From contig NZ_CP093299.1 in assembly GCF_024362805.1 (NCBI RefSeq), positions 2,512,001-2,576,000 of the forward strand: a stretch of DNA of 64,000 nt. The letters run 5' to 3'. Numbering within the stretch: the stretch's first letter is position 1; each line of letters begins with the position of its first letter. Under the pieces are notes generated by a model. It saw only the letters and a list, made by a program, of their open reading frames with translations. It had not been told where the DNA came from and ran no database searches. The DNA comes from Salipaludibacillus sp. LMS25. Lineage in GTDB: Bacteria; Bacillota; Bacilli; Bacillales; Salisediminibacteriaceae. Below, piece after piece: positions 28,251-37,580 of this stretch. A program made the position numbers and the translations under genes.

Positions 28251-29711
28251 ATGATGAAATATGTACAAAATCTTGGGAAGTCGCTAATGCTACCTGTGGC
28301 AGTTCTGCCTGCAGCAGCCATATTAATGGGGATAGGTTACTGGATCGACCCTTATGGGTGGGGGGAAGGGAATCTTATTGCCGCCTTCTTAATTTCTGCC
28401 GGGAGCTCAATCATTCATTACATTCCATTATTATTTGCTGTCGGAATTGCGCTCGGGATGTCAAAGGGGAAAGATGGAGCAGCCGCATTAAGTGGGCTCG
28501 TGGCGTATCTTGTCATTACCAATGTTCTTTCAGCTGATAGTGTCGCTTTGTATCAAGGTGTTGACCCAGGAGAGGTAAATGCCGCTTTCGGAAATATTGA
28601 AAATGCCTTTGTGGGGATTATTTCAGGGATTATTGCCAGTGTCTTATATAACAAATTTAGTCATGTTAAATTGCCTGATGCGTTAGCCTTCTTTAGTGGA
28701 AAACGGCTTGTGCCAATTTTAAGTGCAGCAGTAATGGTAGCGGTATCATTAATTTTTATTATCGTATGGCCTGTCGTTTATTCCGGTCTTGTATCCTTTG
28801 CTACTAACATCAGCCACTTAGGTTCTGTTGGAGCAGGGTTATATGGTTTCTTTAACCGTTTATTAATTCCTACTGGTCTACATCACGCCTTAAATGCTGT
28901 CTTTTGGTTTGACGTGGCTGGGATTAATGATATTGGAAACTTTTGGTCTAGTGAAGGGGAGCTGGGTGTTACAGGCATGTATCAAGCGGGATTCTTTCCT
29001 ATTATGATGTTTGGTTTGCCAGCGGCAGCTCTTGCTATGTACCATACAGCGAAATCAGAGCAAAAGAAACAGGCAGCATCACTCTTAATGGCTGCGTCAG
29101 TAGCTGCCTTTTTTACCGGGGTGACAGAACCATTAGAGTTTTCATTCATGTTTTTAGCTCCTGTCCTCTACTTAGTGCATGCTATCTTAACAGGGTTATC
29201 TCTTGCCATTGCATCGATGTTTGGCTGGACAGCTGGGTTTGGCTTTAGTGCGGGCCTCGTAGATTTTACGTTAAGCTCCCGCTTGCCGTTAGCTAATCAG
29301 CCATACATGCTTATCGTTCAAGGGCTAGTATTTGCAGTTATCTATTATACGATTTTCCGATTACTGATTGTTAAATTTAATTTTAAAACACCGGGCAGGG
29401 AAGACCTTGACACATCAGGGGAAGAAGTGACCACGTCTGAAAAAACAGACAACAATTTAGCTACCATAGCAGAAAAAATTTACCTTGGTCTTGGAGGTTA
29501 CGACAATGTGACAGCCATTGATAACTGTGCAACGCGCTTACGTGTGGAAGTGCGCGATTCAGCAAAAATAAATGAGCAGAAAATTAAAGCATCAGGTGTT
29601 CCTGCCGTTAACGTTGTAGGTAAACATAGTGTGCAAGTGATTGTGGGTACACATGTTCAATTCGTAGCGGATGAAGTTAACAAACTCCATGAGGTAAACA
29701 TAACAAAATAG
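28251..29711 (+). CDS. nagP: N-acetylglucosamine-specific PTS EIICB component NagP
   Basis: Membrane phosphotransferase of 486 residues. The N-terminal EIIC domain (about 1-375) carries many membrane spans and the substrate-site stretch LIPTGLHHALNAVFWFDVAG with INDIGNFW, which is typical of GlcNAc rather than glucose carriers. A linker to about 400 is followed by EIIB with the phospho-cysteine C426 in IDNCATRLRVEV. There is no EIIA domain, so a separate or shared EIIA must phosphorylate it. It imports GlcNAc as GlcNAc-6-phosphate. The upstream NagR-like operator supports the substrate call. RBS GGGAGGAGAGG precedes ATG 28251. Confidence 0.9.
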   Translation: MMKYVQNLGKSLMLPVAVLPAAAILMGIGYWIDPYGWGEGNLIAAFLISAGSSIIHYIPLLFAVGIALGMSKGKDGAAALSGLVAYLVITNVLSADSVALYQGVDPGEVNAAFGNIENAFVGIISGIIASVLYNKFSHVKLPDALAFFSGKRLVPILSAAVMVAVSLIFIIVWPVVYSGLVSFATNISHLGSVGAGLYGFFNRLLIPTGLHHALNAVFWFDVAGINDIGNFWSSEGELGVTGMYQAGFFPIMMFGLPAAALAMYHTAKSEQKKQAASLLMAASVAAFFTGVTEPLEFSFMFLAPVLYLVHAILTGLSLAIASMFGWTAGFGFSAGLVDFTLSSRLPLANQPYMLIVQGLVFAVIYYTIFRLLIVKFNFKTPGREDLDTSGEEVTTSEKTDNNLATIAEKIYLGLGGYDNVTAIDNCATRLRVEVRDSAKINEQKIKASGVPAVNVVGKHSVQVIVGTHVQFVADEVNKLHEVNITK

Positions 29712-29742
29712 CCTACGTAAAATAGAAAGGGCTTTCCTATAA

Positions 29743-29970
29743 GTACTAGCGTTAGCTGTCCCGGATGTTCCTGATAAAGCTGGAGAATGGATAGACATTT
29801 TGCATTACAGAATTTTGAACCATGAACCTGTAAGGAGACTCTACGGGAGTGGTCTTTCTAAGCTAGATATTGAGCCAAAAGAAATAATAATGAGCATATT
29901 AAAAAGCATAAAAAAAGAAGAGCCAGCTACGTTTGGTGATCCTGTCGATGATGTTTTGAAGGGACTATAA
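29743..29970 (+). pseudogene. Unidentified 3' gene fragment
   Basis: An open frame without start codon, running from a stop at 29740 to TAA 29968-29970. It encodes a coherent protein tail (DKAGEWIDILHYRILNHEPV, then SKLDIEPKEIIMSILKSIKK and GDPVDDVLKGL). Composition is gene-like, but the family was not recognised. It is probably what remains of a deleted gene downstream of nagP. Confidence 0.4.
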
Positions 29971-30261
29971 CCACCTTAATAGACCTCAACCTTTTAAGGC
30001 AGTCTTTTTAACTCTCCACGAAAATGACTGTTTAGTAAGTTTCTTAGCTGTGTGAGATTCAAACAAGTTTTATGTAACGGACTTTCGAAAAAAGTCTTCC
30101 TTCAAGCGTGTAGCCCAACGGTAAGGGGGGATGTGGTGGGAATCGTTCAGCCATATCAACTAATAAGTACGACGTTGAATTGTGACGATTTGGCCTGACA
30201 CTTTAGTTCGTGCACTAGAGTTAGGATAGACATGTATATCAATATAAATCTGCCTGTATCA
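29971..30261. other. Intergenic, nothing recognised
   Basis: Spacer between the fragment above and the terminator of the siderophore operon. No gene-like frame or repeat copy. Confidence 0.35.
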
Positions 30262-30297
30262 CATGATAAAACACTCCGAGATCAGTCTCGGAGTGTT
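30262..30297 (-). terminator. Terminator of the siderophore uptake operon
   Basis: AACACTCCGAGA and TCTCGGAGTGTT form a 12-bp perfect stem with a 4-base loop; on the minus strand it is followed by a T-rich stretch. It lies 15 bases beyond the stop of the binding-protein gene. Confidence 0.88.
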
Positions 30298-30312
30298 AAT
30301 AACGTCTGCTCT

Positions 30313-31332
30313 TTATTGCATACCATCGAAAACTTCATTAGCCATGAGAGAGACTGAATTTAAACCGCCTCCAGCAATGTACCAAAGCTCTGGATCGAGA
30401 TAAATAATATTTCCTTCTTCATAAGCCGTTGTTTGTTGGATAAGGTCATTATCTAACGTATCTTCCGCAGTGTCTTCACCATCACCGGAAACAATCGCAC
30501 CTCTGTCAATGACAAACAAGTAGTCTGGATCAGTTTCTACAACGTATTCAAATGAAACGTTTTGACCGTGATTCGCATCTTCAATATTCTCGTCAGCTGG
30601 TGTTACACCAAATTCATCGTGAAGGACACCGAAGCGAGAACCAGGACCGTAAGCACTTAATGCCCCTTCATTTGTCATCACAATCAAGCCTGTTTCTTCA
30701 CTGCTGCTAGCAGCTTCATTTAGCTCTGCAATTTGCTCATCGATATTAGCAAGTTTTTCTTCAACTTCAGCTTCTTTACCGAAGATGTCACCTAGAAGAG
30801 TGGCATTTTCTTTGAATGAGTCAACATAGTTTTCTTGGTCAACACCAAGGTGAATCGTTGGCGCAATCTCGCTTAACTCATCGTAAGCTTCAGATGTACG
30901 TCCAGAAATAATAATTAAGTCTGGCTCAAGGCCATAAATGGTCTCAAAATCTGGCTCGAACAACGTACCGGCGTTTTCATACTCATCACCTTCATATTGA
31001 CTTAAAAAGCTAGGGACGTTTCCTTGCGGGATAGCAACGGGATTAACGCCAAGTTCATTCAATGTATCGAGTGTACCAAAGTCAAAGACGACAACATTTT
31101 CAGGATTAGTCGGAACAACTGTTTCACCTAATTCATGCTCCACAGTTATTTCAGCAGGCTGTTCAGCATCTTCTGCAACATCATTGTTTGCAACATTTTC
31201 CTCAGTATTTGTGTTTGCATTGTTATTAGCTTCATCATTGTTGCCTGTGGTGTTCTCATTATTTGCTCCGCAAGCAACCGTAAAAATAGATAGTGCCATT
31301 GTTAGTGATAAAAGTGATAATGATTTTTTCAT
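30313..31332 (-). CDS. yclQ: Siderophore ABC transporter binding lipoprotein (YclQ/FatB-like)
   Basis: Lipoprotein of about 339 residues: signal peptide, lipobox TVAC-G, an Asn/Glu-rich linker of about 45 residues, then a class III (helical-backbone) periplasmic-binding domain with FDFGTLDTLNELG and EPDLIIISGR. By family it binds a ferric catecholate such as petrobactin. ATG 31332 is favoured because AAAGGAG lies 12 bases upstream, whereas the more distant TTG at 31368 has no ribosome site. Last gene of a four-gene operon whose other members are two permeases and an ATPase. Confidence 0.9.
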   Translation of the reverse strand: MKKSLSLLSLTMALSIFTVACGANNENTTGNNDEANNNANTNTEENVANNDVAEDAEQPAEITVEHELGETVVPTNPENVVVFDFGTLDTLNELGVNPVAIPQGNVPSFLSQYEGDEYENAGTLFEPDFETIYGLEPDLIIISGRTSEAYDELSEIAPTIHLGVDQENYVDSFKENATLLGDIFGKEAEVEEKLANIDEQIAELNEAASSSEETGLIVMTNEGALSAYGPGSRFGVLHDEFGVTPADENIEDANHGQNVSFEYVVETDPDYLFVIDRGAIVSGDGEDTAEDTLDNDLIQQTTAYEEGNIIYLDPELWYIAGGGLNSVSLMANEVFDGMQ

Positions 31333-31349
31333 GTTATTAAAACACTCCT

Positions 31350-32108
31350 TTATGAGAAATAAACGCAAATTTGTTGGTTATTAATATCTTGAATTTGAAT
31401 ATCTAAGTCATAAATTTCTTTTAACGTACCGCTTTGGATGACGTCACATTTAGGGCCTTCTTTTACAATCTCGCCATCTTTAAGGGCTACGATGTAATCG
31501 GAATAGCAGGAAGCAAAGTTGATATCATGTATAACAAGCACAACCGTTTTTCCTAACTCATCTACCATTTTTCTAAGGACTTTCATAATTTGCACCGAAT
31601 GTTTCATGTCGAGATTATTCAAGGGCTCATCTAAAAGAACATATTCTGTGTCTTGAGCGACGACCATGGCAATATAAGCACGTTGGCGCTGTCCACCACT
31701 CAGCTGATCAAGGTACTTATCTTGCATATCCTCCAATTCAAGATAGCTAATGGCCTCGTCAACATAACGCCAGTCTTCATCAGTTAAGTTACCTTGAGAA
31801 TAAGGGAAACGACCAAAAGAGACTAAGTCTCTTACAGTCAAACGAATGTTAATATGATTCGTTTGCTTTAAGATCGAGATTTTTTTAGCTAATTCTCGAT
31901 CTTTTATACCGCTAATCTCTTCCCCTTCTATGCGCACTTCCCCTTCATCTTTAACAATCAGTCGGCTAATCATGGATAAGAGCGTACTTTTCCCGGCGCC
32001 ATTTGGCCCGATAAAAGTGGTGATCTTCCCTTTTTGAATGTTCACTGAAACGTCTTTAACTACCGGTTTATTACCGTACCTTTTAAATAATTTCAATGCC
32101 TCTACCAT
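31350..32108 (-). CDS. yclP: Siderophore ABC transporter ATP-binding protein (YclP-like)
   Basis: ATPase of 252 residues of the FecE/FepC type. Walker A GPNGAGKST near 34-42, ABC signature LSGGQRQRAYIA near 137-148, Walker B YVLLDEPLNNLD near 157, and H-loop VIHDINF near 192 are all intact. It powers the two permeases encoded upstream. It overlaps yclO by 7 bases and ends 17 bases before the binding-protein start. Confidence 0.94.
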   Translation of the reverse strand: MVEALKLFKRYGNKPVVKDVSVNIQKGKITTFIGPNGAGKSTLLSMISRLIVKDEGEVRIEGEEISGIKDRELAKKISILKQTNHINIRLTVRDLVSFGRFPYSQGNLTDEDWRYVDEAISYLELEDMQDKYLDQLSGGQRQRAYIAMVVAQDTEYVLLDEPLNNLDMKHSVQIMKVLRKMVDELGKTVVLVIHDINFASCYSDYIVALKDGEIVKEGPKCDVIQSGTLKEIYDLDIQIQDINNQQICVYFS

Positions 32109-33052
32109 GATTTTCTCTCCTTTAACAATAAGTATAGAAAATACACACCGCCGATAAAATTAATGATGACACTCAACGTTGTTTCAAATGTGAAAACCCT
32201 CTCGACAATCAGTTGACCTCCTACTAGTGCAATAATACTCACAAAAATACTAGCAGGGATGATTTGGCTATGTTTGTACGTTTTAAGAAACTCATAGGTC
32301 ACATTTGCTACGAGTAACCCGAGAAAGGTAATCGGCCCTACGAGTGCTGTAGAAATGGAAATGAGTATAGCTACGACGAAAAGCATCCGCTTGATGAGCT
32401 TGTTATATGGAATGCCAAGGTTAATAGAATGGTCTTTCCCTAACGAAATAACATCAAGAAATTTTGTGAAGCGCAGACAGTAAACACTAATGACGATAAA
32501 TGATACGACGGAAATAAGTAATAAATCAGTGTTAACATTGTTAAAGCTAGCAAACATCCGATTTTGCACCGACTGGAATTCGTTAGGATCTATCAATACT
32601 TGCATAAAGGTCGTCAAGCTTGAAAAAAAAGTACCGAGAATCAACCCCACGAGTAAAAGGAAATAAATATTGTTGCCTTCACCGCGAAACAGTAAGTGAT
32701 AGAAAACGAATGAGAATATAATCATTCCGCCTGCTGACAGGATAAAGTTGAGGTTCGCGTTAGTCATAGCGGCACTCATTGATCCGAATGTAAAGATAAC
32801 GAAGGTTTGAATAAGCATGTAGAGCGAATTCAGACCGATAATGCTTGGTGTCAAAATACGATTGTTAGTTATCGTCTGGAACACAACCGTAGCAAAGGCA
32901 ATAGAAGCTCCTGTTATGACGATAGCGAGTAGTATTTTCCCTCGTCTCGGTAGCACATATTCCCAGTGACCGCCTGAGTCATACACCATAAAGATGGCGG
33001 CTAGAATAACGGATATTACAATTAAAATAGTTATCTTTGCTTTATAGCCCAT
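32102..33052 (-). CDS. yclO: Siderophore ABC transporter permease (YclO-like)
   Basis: FecCD/BtuC-type permease, 316 residues, mostly hydrophobic with about nine spans. The conserved GPITFLGLLVANVTYEFL segment contacts the ATPase. It pairs with YclN to form the channel. Its start overlaps the end of yclN by 11 bases and its end overlaps yclP, indicating tight translational coupling. Confidence 0.92.
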   Translation of the reverse strand: MGYKAKITILIVISVILAAIFMVYDSGGHWEYVLPRRGKILLAIVITGASIAFATVVFQTITNNRILTPSIIGLNSLYMLIQTFVIFTFGSMSAAMTNANLNFILSAGGMIIFSFVFYHLLFRGEGNNIYFLLLVGLILGTFFSSLTTFMQVLIDPNEFQSVQNRMFASFNNVNTDLLLISVVSFIVISVYCLRFTKFLDVISLGKDHSINLGIPYNKLIKRMLFVVAILISISTALVGPITFLGLLVANVTYEFLKTYKHSQIIPASIFVSIIALVGGQLIVERVFTFETTLSVIINFIGGVYFLYLLLKERKSW

Positions 33053-33998
33053 ATTTTCTCCTCCTTAATAGCAAATAAAGGAAGAGACCACTACCGATAA
33101 CGCCAACTGTCAATCCAATCGGTATTTCATATGGATAAATGATAAGTCGGCCGAGAATATCACACATTAAAACAAATATAGCGCCTAAAACAGCTGTAAA
33201 GGGTAAATTTTTTCGGATGTTATCTCCTAGATAGATCGTGACAATGTTAGGAACTACAAGACCGAGAAATGGGATGGTGCCAACAGTTAAAACAATTGAT
33301 GATGTTATAACGGCTACGATAACGAGTCCAAGGTTCACCACTTGTTTGTAATTTAATCCTAAATTTTTAGAAAAATCTTCGCCCATTCCAGCTACAGTAA
33401 AGCGATTTGCATACAAATATGCCAGGAGGACCAAGGGAACTGTCATGTACAATGTTTCATAGTTTCCACGCATCGTAGTAGCAAAGTTTCCTTGCAGCCA
33501 GGCTGTCATATTCTGAATAAGATCATGTTTGTATGCAAAAAATGTCGTGATGGAGCCGATTATGTTTCCAAACATTAACCCGACGAGGGGAATAAAAATA
33601 GGGTCCTTAAACTTTACACGATTAAGAATATGCATAAATAGGAAGGTACCAGCAATAGCAAAAGCCATTGCAACAAGCATTCTTGTGAGCGGAGCTGCTG
33701 ATGAAAACAACATGATGGAGACAAGGATACCAAGGCGTGCTGAATCCATCGTTCCTGCTGTAGTCGGTGAAACAAATTTGTTTCGTGTGAGTTGCTGCAT
33801 TATCAGCCCTGCAATGCTCATTCCTACGCCTGCGATAAGTATACTAATTAGTCGGGGAACGCGACTCGTCCAGAAAATGTTAGACTGTTGATCAGACATA
33901 TTAAACAAATCTTGAGGAGAGAGTGATGTTGCCCCAATAAAAAGTGAAAAAAAAGATGCTATAGCAAGTAATACGATCATCATTATGAGCTTCTTCAT
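33042..33998 (-). CDS. yclN: Siderophore ABC transporter permease (YclN-like)
   Basis: Second FecCD-type permease, about 318 residues, first gene of the operon. Conserved segments include SRVPRLISILIAGVGMSIAG near the N-terminus and GTIPFLGLVVPNIV near residue 240. The ATG at 33998 follows GGAGG by 6 bases; an adjacent TTG at 34001 is less likely. A Fur box lies about 70 bases upstream, so the operon should be induced when iron is scarce. Confidence 0.92.
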   Translation of the reverse strand: MKKLIMMIVLLAIASFFSLFIGATSLSPQDLFNMSDQQSNIFWTSRVPRLISILIAGVGMSIAGLIMQQLTRNKFVSPTTAGTMDSARLGILVSIMLFSSAAPLTRMLVAMAFAIAGTFLFMHILNRVKFKDPIFIPLVGLMFGNIIGSITTFFAYKHDLIQNMTAWLQGNFATTMRGNYETLYMTVPLVLLAYLYANRFTVAGMGEDFSKNLGLNYKQVVNLGLVIVAVITSSIVLTVGTIPFLGLVVPNIVTIYLGDNIRKNLPFTAVLGAIFVLMCDILGRLIIYPYEIPIGLTVGVIGSGLFLYLLLRRRKYGL

Positions 33999-34066
33999 CA
34001 AAATCCTCCAACGCCATTACCTAAAAGATCTTTTAGCCCTCCCGTAACGTAATTAGAATAATTACA

Positions 34067-34087
34067 TGATAATGAGATTCATTATCA
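34067..34087. promoter_or_regulatory. Fur box
   Basis: TGATAATGAGATTCATTATCA is a near-perfect inverted repeat matching the 7-1-7 Fur consensus, upstream of yclNOPQ. It explains iron repression of the operon. Confidence 0.9.
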
Positions 34088-34187
34088 ATTGTGAGCTCAT
34101 GTTCCATTCTAACATGTTTATAAGTGATCGCAAGGATTTTTATTAAAAAAAGTTATGAAACTATAATAATTACAAAGTGTTTTCCTT

Positions 34188-34346
34188 TTTATCCCACTCT
34201 TAAGGGGCAGTAAAACCCCCACCTCAAAACTTAAGAAGAGCGACAAATTTAGGTGGGGGATAAACTGCCCCTAAAGGTCCCATAAGTTAAACGAACAATC
34301 AGTGGGGGATGAAGGAAAACGCCCACTAATTGAAGCTTAGCTTTAT
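34188..34346 (+). repeat. Family A repeat, copy 7
   Basis: Complete element with intact long-hairpin arms; the second hairpin has one change (CCCACTAATT). It lies about 100 bases upstream of the Fur box relative to the minus-strand operon. Confidence 0.95.
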
Positions 34347-34782
34347 CGTTCTCCACCTCACTCATCTCTGTTCTTAAGCACGTTCACAACGGTGGCCGTG
34401 TGTATGTCGGTTGAATATGTTTGCCTATATAATTTAAGAACGTGCCAACATCATATTGCCAGGACCCTTCTTTAATATGAGGTCTCGTTGTTAAATAAAC
34501 CCTCGTGCCTGATAGATACACAGGAATGATTCCTTGTTTTCTTTTACTGCTTTTTAATCATTGGGTCACCTAACTTATAAACAATGAGATTCATCCCCTA
34601 TAAAATCGTATAAAAAGATAACGGTTATTTACAAATTGAGGTATGCGTCTCCTTAACCAAGTGCTAGCTCTTTCTTGAATTTAGATCAACGAGGGGGATC
34701 TGCCACAGCCGTTTTTTACAACTAACAGTCTTTTTTAAAAAATGGTATGATGATGATTCATAGAATGATAAGGAGGATACAA
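34347..34782. other. Intergenic upstream of uppP
   Basis: No gene-like frame or clear regulatory site apart from the AAGGAGG ribosome site at the uppP start. Confidence 0.4.
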
Positions 34783-35592
34783 ATGACACTTAGTGATATT
34801 ATTCAATACATTATTCTGGGTATAATTCAGGGGGCCACAGAACCATTACCTGTGTCTTCAAGTGGCCATTTGCGTATTGTTTCATACTTTTTTGGTGTAG
34901 ATGTGCCTGATCTCCACCTTGAAGTGTTTTTAAATGGTGCGTCTCTCTTAGCTGTCTTTATTGTGTATAAAGCTGATTTATTAGTCATGGTGAGAGAAAC
35001 ACTTAATCATGTACGAAAGCCCACTGAAAAAACAGCAGCCTCTTTTAAGCTCTCAATGGTAATTATTGTAGGGACGATTCCGGCCGTGTTAGCAGGAGGG
35101 CTATTACGTGATTTCATCGGTGGGGAAATGACCCACATTCATTATGTGGCAATGGCTTTAATGATAACAGGAATAGCTTTATGGCTGATTCGTCACTTGA
35201 AAGGCTATAAAAAAGATGGTGATATTACATATACAGACGCCGTGATAGTAGGTATTGCACAAGCTTTTGCTCTCATGCCTGGTATTAGCAGATCTGGCGC
35301 TACGATTGTGGCTGCTCTCGCTAGAAAAATCGAAGCAGAAACAGCTTTAAAATTCTCTTTCTTTTTATCAATACCTGTTAGTATCGGTAGTCTTGTGCTG
35401 GAATCCCCGGTTATTGTGGAGAGAGTGTTATCAAATGATGTTCTTCTTCTCTATCTGATTGCGTTCCTCGTGTCATTAGTGGTTTCAATATTTGCGATTA
35501 AGCTGTTAATTAACGTGGTAACTCGAGGTAAGTTGCTTTACTTCGCGCTATATTGTTTTTCAGTCGCTATAATAGTTCTTGTATTCGCATAA
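34783..35592 (+). CDS. uppP: Undecaprenyl-diphosphatase UppP (BacA)
   Basis: Membrane phosphatase of 269 residues that recycles the cell-wall lipid carrier by removing a phosphate from undecaprenyl-PP outside the membrane; extra copies give bacitracin tolerance. The two BacA motifs are present: QGATEPLPVSSSGH near 13-26 and PGISRSGATI near 168-177. TEPLP replaces the commoner TEWLP. AAGGAGG places the start at ATG 34783, not at the upstream ATG 34747. Confidence 0.92.
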   Translation: MTLSDIIQYIILGIIQGATEPLPVSSSGHLRIVSYFFGVDVPDLHLEVFLNGASLLAVFIVYKADLLVMVRETLNHVRKPTEKTAASFKLSMVIIVGTIPAVLAGGLLRDFIGGEMTHIHYVAMALMITGIALWLIRHLKGYKKDGDITYTDAVIVGIAQAFALMPGISRSGATIVAALARKIEAETALKFSFFLSIPVSIGSLVLESPVIVERVLSNDVLLLYLIAFLVSLVVSIFAIKLLINVVTRGKLLYFALYCFSVAIIVLVFA

Positions 35593-35621
35593 GGGACACG
35601 AATTTTCTCAGACCAACCTGT

Positions 35622-35779
35622 TCATCCCACTCTTAAGGGGCAGTAAAACCCCCACCTCAAAACTTAAGAAGAGCGACAAGTTTAGGTGGGGGATAAACTA
35701 CCCCTAAAGGTCCCATAAGTTAAACGAACAATCAGTGGGGGATGAAGGAAAACGCCCACTGATTGAAGCTTAGCTTTAT
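35622..35779 (+). repeat. Family A repeat, copy 8
   Basis: Complete element starting TTCATCCCACT, 30 bases after uppP. The right outer arm reads ACTACCCC (one mismatch). Its right end directly touches a protein-like frame at 35780. Confidence 0.95.
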
Positions 35780-35941
35780 AAGTGTGATTGTGGAACAGGA
35801 GTTAGCTATAAAAAAGCGGCAATGACTCACAATGATAATCTGTCACTGGACAAAATGATGACTGTTTTTGGAATAAGAGAGCAGCAGGCGGGCCACTCTA
35901 ACAAGTATAAACTGAGTGGATTGTTGAGGTGGCAAGTGTGA
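35780..35941 (+). pseudogene. Orphan gene tail overlapping the spoVAF start
   Basis: The frame is open from the end of the repeat to TGA 35939-35941 and reads KCDCGTGVSYKKAMTHND, NLSLDKMMTVFGIREQQ, then SGLLRWQV. Its TGA overlaps the GTG start of the next gene (GTGA), an arrangement usual for translationally coupled genes. The 5' part appears to have been replaced by the repeat. Family not recognised. A shortened product from ATG 35823 is conceivable. Confidence 0.4.
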
Positions 35942-37395
35942 GCGAAGCGGAAGTGCCGGTATATAAGTCATTTGCAGATAATATTACTTTTTTAACAGAA
36001 CAACTGCGAGTGGAGAAGAACTTTGATATTATTCATCACGAACTTATTTATGGTGATCGAAAGTTCGGCTTATTCTTTGTAGATGCTTTTGCAAAAGATT
36101 TAACGATGGTTAACATTATGAGGGAGCTATCTTCAATTAAAGAAGAGGACTTAAGAAATAATCCTACTAAGTATTTAGTAGAGAGGGTTATTCCTCATAT
36201 AGAAGTGGAAACATCGAAAGATCTTGAAGATGTCATGACTCAAATTTTGTCGGGACAGGCTGCCCTTGTAGGAGAAGGGTTAGATGCTGTCATTTTACTG
36301 GACATTCGCGAGTATCCTGCCAGATCTCCAGAGGAACCTGATATTGAGCGTGTTGTAAGAGGCCCGCGTGATGGCTTCGTTGAAACGCTCGTTTTTAATA
36401 TTGGATTGTTGCGTCGTCGCTTGCGTGATCGGTCACTTATTATGGAGTATATGCAAATAGGGATCCGTTCCAAAACGGATATTACCCTTGCTTACCTTGA
36501 TAGTGTGGCAGATCCTGAACTTATGGAACGAGTGAGGAGTAAACTTGAAAACATTGAGATAGATGGCTTGCCGATGGCGGAGAAAACGGTGGAAGAATAT
36601 CTCTTTAAGAAAAGTTTACTTCCGTTTCCATTGGTGCGCTATACAGAGAGACCTGATAGTGCAGCGGCCCACGTATTAGAAGGACACATCCTTGTTTTTG
36701 TTGATGGCTCTCCAAGTGTTATGATTTGCCCCACTACATACTGGCATCATTTACAACATGCGGAGGAATACAGGCAAGAACCGCTTATCGGGGCTTTTCT
36801 TCGATGGATTCGTTTTATAGCTGTCTGGTCATCTATTTTTCTGCTCCCTCTTTGGTTTTTGTATGCTAGTGTTCCTGAAATTGTCCCAGACGCCATTCAT
36901 TATATAGGACCACAAGATACAGGAGAAGTCCCTTTAATCATTCAGCTCCTTCTTGCAGAGATTGGACTGGAAATTTTAAGAATGGCAGCCATTCATACTC
37001 CGAATGCCCTTGCAACGGCTTTAGGTCTTGTAGCAGCCATTCTCATTGGTGAAGTTGCGATCGAAGTTGGCTTGTTTATCCATGAAGTCATCCTCTACAT
37101 TGCCGTAGCAGCTTTATCGAGCTATGCGACTCCAAGCTATGAAATGAGCATTGCAAACAGAGTTATCAGGTTGCTGTTGCTCATTATCACGTCGCTATTC
37201 GGTTTGCTAGGTTTTGTTTTAGGCTGTGTTACCCTACTTATTGCCTTAGCCATGACAAAAACGTTAAACACACCTTATTTGTGGCCATTCATACCATTCA
37301 ATGGGAGAGCCTTCGTTGACGTCTTATTCCGCACCCCTATACCAACTAAAAACAGGCGCCCCTCCGTCCTCCACCCCCTCGATAAAACGAAATAA
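35938..37395 (+). CDS. spoVAF: Spore germination protein SpoVAF (GerA family)
   Basis: GerA-type A-subunit-like membrane protein of about 485 residues. The N-terminal cytoplasmic half (about 1-290) includes LPMAEKTVEEYLF and RPDSAAAHVLEGHILVFVDG; about five membrane spans follow, with RWIRF before the first. The length and these segments suit SpoVAF rather than classical GerAA. It would sit in the spore inner membrane and modulate germination or DPA release. GTG 35938 is chosen because GAGG lies 8 bases upstream. The rest of the spoVA cluster is not here. A terminator and the second 21-bp array follow. Confidence 0.75.
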   Translation: MSEAEVPVYKSFADNITFLTEQLRVEKNFDIIHHELIYGDRKFGLFFVDAFAKDLTMVNIMRELSSIKEEDLRNNPTKYLVERVIPHIEVETSKDLEDVMTQILSGQAALVGEGLDAVILLDIREYPARSPEEPDIERVVRGPRDGFVETLVFNIGLLRRRLRDRSLIMEYMQIGIRSKTDITLAYLDSVADPELMERVRSKLENIEIDGLPMAEKTVEEYLFKKSLLPFPLVRYTERPDSAAAHVLEGHILVFVDGSPSVMICPTTYWHHLQHAEEYRQEPLIGAFLRWIRFIAVWSSIFLLPLWFLYASVPEIVPDAIHYIGPQDTGEVPLIIQLLLAEIGLEILRMAAIHTPNALATALGLVAAILIGEVAIEVGLFIHEVILYIAVAALSSYATPSYEMSIANRVIRLLLLIITSLFGLLGFVLGCVTLLIALAMTKTLNTPYLWPFIPFNGRAFVDVLFRTPIPTKNRRPSVLHPLDKTK

Positions 37396-37409
37396 TGGTG
37401 AAAAAAGTA

Positions 37410-37437
37410 AGCCCCAAAGCTTAAAACTTTTGGGGCT
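37410..37437 (+). terminator. Terminator after spoVAF
   Basis: AGCCCCAAAAG-type stem: AGCCCCAAAG pairs with CTTTTGGGGCT around a short loop, 15 bases after the stop. Confidence 0.75.
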
Positions 37438-37455
37438 CTCATTAGGGGCGTGTGA

Positions 37456-37566
37456 TGCTGAAATCAGGGTATGATGCTGAAAATCCAGCGTGTGATGCTG
37501 AAAAATCAGAGTGTATTGCTGAAAATACAGAGTTCATTGCTGAAAACCCAAGTTGAACTGCTGAAA
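37456..37566 (+). repeat. 21-bp-period TGCTGAAA array, locus 2
   Basis: TGCTGAAA recurs at 37456, 37475, 37496, 37517, 37538 and 37559, six units at 19 then 21 bp spacing, with spacers of little mutual similarity. It lies between two convergent genes (spoVAF and mgtE), about 15 bases beyond the mgtE stop. Same motif and period as the array at 15441. Confidence 0.85.
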
Positions 37567-37580
37567 AATCCCACTAAAGT

